Shown here: positions 6,323-8,664 of the stretch, in pieces
Numbering within the stretch: the stretch's first letter is position 1
Layout of the letters: each line of letters opens with the position of its first letter
Assembly (NCBI GenBank): GCA_002426495.1
Contig: DIQC01000030.1
Location: 1 to 8,664, forward strand
DNA: 8,664 nucleotides
Direction of reading: 5' to 3'
Source of the DNA: Thermacetogenium sp. UBA5472
GTDB lineage: Bacteria > Bacillota > DSM-12270 > Thermacetogeniales > Thermacetogeniaceae
Position numbers and translations under genes: made by a program
Notes under the pieces: generated by a model
Databases searched by the model: none
Told to the model about the DNA's origin: nothing
Seen by the model: the letters and a program-made list of their open reading frames with translations, nothing else

Positions 6323-6562
6323 GTGCAAAAAATAGTTGCTTATTTTAGAAAGCTGGGGTTAAAAAAAGAAGAACGCGCTGAATATATTGGCTTCTATAGT
6401 GTGAGAATCTCTTGGTTTTTTACAACAATCGTTTTGTTAGTCTGGTCATTTCAAGGGCTAATTGCTTCTGGTCATTTGGAAACACAAGCTTCAGTTTTTC
6501 TTGCTTCCCAGCTTGTTTTCTGGCTTGCTTATTTATATTATCGAAAGAGGCATGGTGGATAA
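6323..6562 (+). CDS. Small two-segment membrane protein paired with an XRE regulator
   Basis: A 79-aa protein starting at GTG 6323, chosen because AGGAGG (6310-6315) lies 7 bases upstream; the frame itself runs back to 6245 but that would start upstream of the promoter. The N-terminus is basic and amphipathic (VAYFRKLGLKKEERAEYIG). Two hydrophobic segments follow, at about 29-48 (ISWFFTTIVLLVWSFQGLIA) and 55-72 (SVFLASQLVFWLAYLYY), ending in YRKRHGG. The basic ends suggest both termini lie in the cytoplasm. I do not recognise a named family. The stop codon overlaps the start of the XRE gene by one base (TAATG), so the two are coupled. Small membrane proteins paired with short XRE regulators are common in Firmicutes; the role here is unknown. 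Confidence 0.8.
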   Translation: MQKIVAYFRKLGLKKEERAEYIGFYSVRISWFFTTIVLLVWSFQGLIASGHLETQASVFLASQLVFWLAYLYYRKRHGG

Positions 6563-6750
6563 TGGAAAACGATTTAAAGGAATTGCGAAAGAAGCGGAAT
6601 CTAACTCAGGAAGAACTTGCCCAAAAATTAGATGTGACCAGGCAGACAATCATTGCGATTGAACACAACAAGTACGATCCGACTTTAAGGTTGGCGTTAA
6701 AAATTGCCCAATTTTTTGAAACCAAGGTCGAGAAAATCTTTAAACTCTAG
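6562..6750 (+). CDS. Short XRE-family helix-turn-helix regulator (YozG-like)
   Basis: A 62-aa protein that is almost only a Cro/CI-type DNA-binding domain. LKELRKKRNLTQEELAQKL forms the first helices, VTRQTIIAIEHNKYDPTL contains the recognition helix and its following turn, and ALKIAQFFETKVEKIFKL closes the domain. This is the typical pattern of the short YozG-like regulators. ATG 6562 overlaps the stop of the membrane-protein gene and has GGTGG a few bases upstream; the longer in-frame extension to 6412 is a shadow of the membrane gene. It probably represses its own promoter through the TTACA/TGTAA dyad. How the membrane partner might signal to it is unknown. Confidence 0.92.
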   Translation: MENDLKELRKKRNLTQEELAQKLDVTRQTIIAIEHNKYDPTLRLALKIAQFFETKVEKIFKL

Positions 6751-6813
6751 GCTTTGCTGATAATGACGACAATGATATCCTTTATGCAGACTTTCTAATG
6801 GCTAGGAGTAAAG

Positions 6814-7668
6814 CTATGAGGTCCTGGGCCTGCTTTGGAGTAAGTTTACTTTATCTAAACAAAGACCGTCCTGTTCTCCTTTGATGTTTCGTGCAACAGC
6901 TATATTAGCAATAAGTGATTCCAATTGGATGATCGAGGATCGCCCTTGGCTTAATTCATCCAAACGTCGATTTGCAGCAGGATGGAAATGCTCATTATTT
7001 TGTTCCGCAAGCTTACCTATCTTAATTGCTTCGCCCAAATAGTCGGGATTTTTGAGCCGTTTTTCATGATGAATCGGATTTAAAATCAGATTATAGCCCT
7101 TGGCTAATGAGCCTAACTCATCATGGCTTAATGCCTGTATAAGTCTCGTTTTTTGACCCACAAACACATAACCATCACAAAATTCAGTATCGACACCGAA
7201 TGTTTTCACGCCATTATTATGTAGCCAGCCTATAGTGCTAGGGATATCTAACATATCCTTGGGTGATGTAGCAACCAAGCTTATTTCGGTTTTCGCCAAG
7301 GCAGGTAGATCGTAGCAAAGGCGTTCCTCAATAATGTCCCCAATTCCCCCTATACCTGCGCTTACTACTACCTGGCATCCCATATCCCGGGCGACCGCTA
7401 TGGCAGCTGAGGCAGTTAGAAACCCGTCAACCCCTTCTTTGATAGCTTCATATAGGGTCAAGCCATTTAATCTTCGCCAAGATTTAGCCTGCTTTTGATA
7501 ATGGAGAAATTCCTCTATTGGCCCAATAATGATGCGTCCTTTTTGCAGCCAGGCTACAAGGGCGTCACTTGGCCATCGCTCTAATATCTGTTTACTGGTG
7601 ACAGAAACCAGTCCTTGACCCAACAATGCTGTTTCAACGATAAAACTTGTAGAACACTGCACAGACAA
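6814..7668 (-). CDS. Divergent pseudouridine-5'-phosphate glycosidase (PsuG-like)
   Basis: PsuG enzymes reversibly cleave the C-C glycosidic bond of pseudouridine 5'-phosphate to uracil and ribose 5-phosphate. The TTG start at 7668 has AGGAGG 6 bases upstream and gives 284 aa, slightly shorter than the usual ~305. Family landmarks are IVETALLGQG (for ALESTIIxHG), AKSWRRL (for KVSRRDL), GGIG (for GGVHRG), DLPALAKT, ATSPKDMLDIPST, NPIHHE, and ANIAVARN at the end. By spacing, E12, K62, D120, K137 and N255/N261 match the known active-site E, K, D, Schiff-base K and N. The HGMPYP-like motif and the His of GGVHRG are absent, so the substrate could differ. No psuK kinase or transporter lies nearby. 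It converges with the XRE gene. A frame continues upstream to 7752 but has no ribosome binding site. Confidence 0.82.
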   Translation of the reverse strand: MSVQCSTSFIVETALLGQGLVSVTSKQILERWPSDALVAWLQKGRIIIGPIEEFLHYQKQAKSWRRLNGLTLYEAIKEGVDGFLTASAAIAVARDMGCQVVVSAGIGGIGDIIEERLCYDLPALAKTEISLVATSPKDMLDIPSTIGWLHNNGVKTFGVDTEFCDGYVFVGQKTRLIQALSHDELGSLAKGYNLILNPIHHEKRLKNPDYLGEAIKIGKLAEQNNEHFHPAANRRLDELSQGRSSIIQLESLIANIAVARNIKGEQDGLCLDKVNLLQSRPRTS

Positions 7669-7674
7669 TAATAT

Positions 7675-7680
7675 CCTCCT
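7675..7680 (-). promoter_or_regulatory. Ribosome binding site that sets the PsuG-like TTG start
   Basis: AGGAGG on the minus strand lies 6 bases before TTG 7668. No ATG occurs in frame nearby, and the frame upstream encodes hydrophobic sequence unrelated to PsuG. Confidence 0.8.
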
Positions 7681-7699
7681 ATACACACAAAATATAGTG

Positions 7700-7780
7700 C
7701 TATATATACCAACGAATAGGATATGAAGTGCTGGAAAATTGACGCAAAACACAGATCGGTTTGAAGTTTGTTTTACTCAT
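7700..7780 (-). CDS. Possible 26-aa leader peptide upstream of the PsuG-like gene
   Basis: ATG 7780 is preceded by AAGGAG with 8-base spacing, as good a start signal as any gene here. It opens a 26-codon frame (MSKTNFKPICVLRQFSSTSY then PIRWYI) ending in TAG, 31 bases before the PsuG-like start. It is neither strongly hydrophobic nor rich in one amino acid, so classical attenuation is not obvious. It could be a regulatory upstream ORF, a tiny protein, or the remnant of a truncated gene. The only support is the start signal and position. Confidence 0.35.
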   Translation of the reverse strand: MSKTNFKPICVLRQFSSTSYPIRWYI

Positions 7781-7802
7781 GGGATCTACTCCTTAAAATG
7801 AT

Positions 7803-7819
7803 ATTTTCATGAATGAAAT
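7803..7819. promoter_or_regulatory. Dyad TTTCAT-GA-ATGAAA in the leader of the PsuG-like transcript
   Basis: A perfect 6-bp inverted repeat (7805-7810 / 7813-7818) with a 2-base centre lies about 23 bases before the small ORF start. An extended -10-like TGGTATACA at 7843-7835 (minus strand), without a good -35, would start transcription near 7828, placing the dyad just inside the transcript. Both assignments are tentative. Confidence 0.3.
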
Positions 7820-7970
7820 GCGTAGATAATCCTTTGTATACCATACTATATTTGCTATAAGTGCTCTAAACCCCTCCGTTTTTATTTCTTCAATTCTATC
7901 ATGACTCTATCATGGCCATGCCATTTTCAATTATAATAAATACCTATCTGACAAACAGCTGCCAGAAAGT

Positions 7971-8162
7971 AAAAGAACCGTCCCCCGATCCTCTCTATGT
8001 GTCGATTGCCTGGGAGTTATTGCTAAGATGTGTCAAGGCCCCGTCCCCCTGTCACATGCGTAGCTAAAATATATGTTGAAAGCGGGAGGTTAAGTGACAA
8101 TTAAGGAACGTCCCCTTTTGCCCCTTTGTCCTTTTGCTCGCTTTTGTCCCGTCCCCTGTCAC
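7971..8162. repeat. Cluster of degenerate GAACCGTCCCC / GTGAC repeat motifs
   Basis: Four related units are visible: AAAAGAACCGTCCCCC (7971-7986), CCCCGTCCCCCTGTCAC (8039-8055), TTAAGTGACAATTAAGGAACGTCCCC-type sequence (8090-8115), and TTGTCCCGTCCCCTGTCAC (8143-8161), which ends five bases before the stop of the flippase gene. On the minus strand they read GTGACAGGGGACGGTTCTTTT. This resembles a dispersed repeat I associate with Clostridia genomes, possibly moved by IS200-like REP-associated transposases. No transposase is present here. Confidence 0.55.
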
Positions 8163-8165
8163 CTC

Positions 8166-8664
8166 TCACCCGGAAAGCAGCATGGTAATGAAACTCACAA
8201 AATAAGCTGCCGGAAGAAAGAGGGCTTGGGCAAAAAGCGTTCCCAGCAGCCGGCTTAAGATAAGCCAAAAGGTAAGGTGGTGAATTTCTCTCTCCTGGCG
8301 TGCCCCGGTCAGTGTCTGGTCGGTGATCATGGCAGTGACCGGATCAACAAGAAAAGTTTCGAGGAAAACAGCCATCAGGTTGATAACTCCCGACATGAGC
8401 ATTGCTGTCGAACGATATTCAGGTGTCAAAGCGCCGGCAAAAAGTGCTGACAGCACGCCGGTCGTCCAGATTCCAACGACCAGGATATTAATGACAAACA
8501 GCTTGGCGGGAAAAAAGCTTTGCCGAAAACGGACAGCAGGTGAAGTGCCGCTCGGCCCTGCCCATTTCCTGAAGTAAGACTTACCCAGATAAATGAAGGC
8601 CAGACGCAGCTCCCGCTGCAGCCTGAAAAAGCGAGAAGGGCCAAGCAGTGACAGAATCAGCGTC
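8166..8664 (-). CDS. amj: Lipid II flippase, Amj (DUF2837) family, C-terminal part
   Basis: The frame stays open to the window edge on the minus strand; the first full codon is at 8663, giving 165 residues of the C-terminal part of a membrane protein whose family is usually about 270 aa. Recognisable Amj-like stretches are FFPAKLFVINILVVGIWTTG, VLSALFAGALTPEYRSTA, INLMAVFLETFLVDPVTAMI, TDQTLTG and the final SRLLGTLFAQALFLPAAYFV. Amj is an alternative to MurJ and flips lipid-linked peptidoglycan precursor across the cytoplasmic membrane. The GTG at 8456 is an internal codon, not the start: family-like sequence continues upstream of it. The linker at about 30-55 of the visible part (GKSYFRKWAGPSGTSPAVR) is loop-like. 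The gene is truncated only by the window. Confidence 0.8.
   Translation of the reverse strand, partial: TLILSLLGPSRFFRLQRELRLAFIYLGKSYFRKWAGPSGTSPAVRFRQSFFPAKLFVINILVVGIWTTGVLSALFAGALTPEYRSTAMLMSGVINLMAVFLETFLVDPVTAMITDQTLTGARQEREIHHLTFWLILSRLLGTLFAQALFLPAAYFVSFITMLLSG

Larger units (their letters stand above)
7781..8165. other. Non-coding interval between the PsuG-like and flippase genes
   Basis: No frame on either strand has both a start signal and protein-like content. It holds the presumed PsuG-like promoter region (7781-7870), a tandem TCTATCATG at 7895-7903 and 7906-7914 (period 11), a palindrome CATGGCCATG at 7911-7920, and the repeat cluster at 7971-8162. No clear U-tailed terminator for the flippase gene is visible. 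Confidence 0.6.

Noticed and set aside
7895..7914. Tandem TCTATCATG with an 11-base period
   Set aside because: Two short copies in AT-rich DNA with no gene start close by; not enough to call an operator or CRISPR-like array.
8426..8644. 72-codon Cys/Ser-rich frame on the minus strand
   Set aside because: It is an out-of-frame shadow of the Amj-like gene, whose family-like sequence runs through the same bases in another frame.

Overview
The window looks like chromosomal DNA of a low-GC Firmicute, probably a Clostridia-class anaerobe such as a Peptococcaceae relative. The evidence is strong AGGAGG-type ribosome binding sites, frequent GTG and TTG starts, sigma-A-like promoters, U-tailed hairpin terminators, an OpuC-type osmolyte transporter, a PadR switch and an Amj-type lipid II flippase. 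Degenerate GAACCGTCCCC / GTGAC motifs also resemble dispersed repeats I associate with Clostridia. The lineage is an inference; there is no rRNA or marker gene here.

Layout, left to right. Bases 1-549 carry no convincing intact gene. They hold a possible gene remnant on the minus strand (170-349) and an 11-bp-arm inverted repeat (452-493) in the upstream region of the first operon. Bases 550-3297 (+) are a compact opuC-like operon: an ATPase with CBS domains, one permease and one quaternary-ammonium-binding lipoprotein, closed by a bidirectional terminator (3314-3344). There is no second permease (OpuCD). Convergent to it, 4400-3380 (-) is a PadR repressor plus a membrane protein with an N-terminal helical DUF1048/HAAS-like domain. 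The promoter is well formed and a 21-bp inverted-repeat operator sits just after it. Bases 4475-4781 contain no gene but several inverted repeats, including the terminator of the next gene.

Bases 5783-4782 (-) encode a DEDDh exonuclease fused to a BRCT domain. Next come a broken methyltransferase remnant (about 5814-6080, +) and a two-gene unit of a 79-aa membrane protein and a 62-aa XRE regulator (6323-6750, +). That unit has a near-consensus promoter with a TTACA/TGTAA inverted repeat across its -10 box. Bases 7668-6814 (-) encode a divergent pseudouridine-5'-phosphate glycosidase homologue, preceded by a possible 26-codon leader ORF (7780-7700). Bases 7850-8165 are non-coding and carry about four degenerate copies of a short repeat. 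The window ends inside the 3' part of an amj-type lipid II flippase gene (8664-8166, -).

Functionally this is a housekeeping/accessory mix: osmoprotectant import, two small regulator plus membrane-protein modules that look autoregulated, DNA repair or processing, nucleoside salvage and cell-wall precursor export. I see no defence system, CRISPR array or intact mobile element. The most promising items to examine further are the two small regulator/membrane modules, the divergent PsuG homologue with its leader ORF, and the repeat family.
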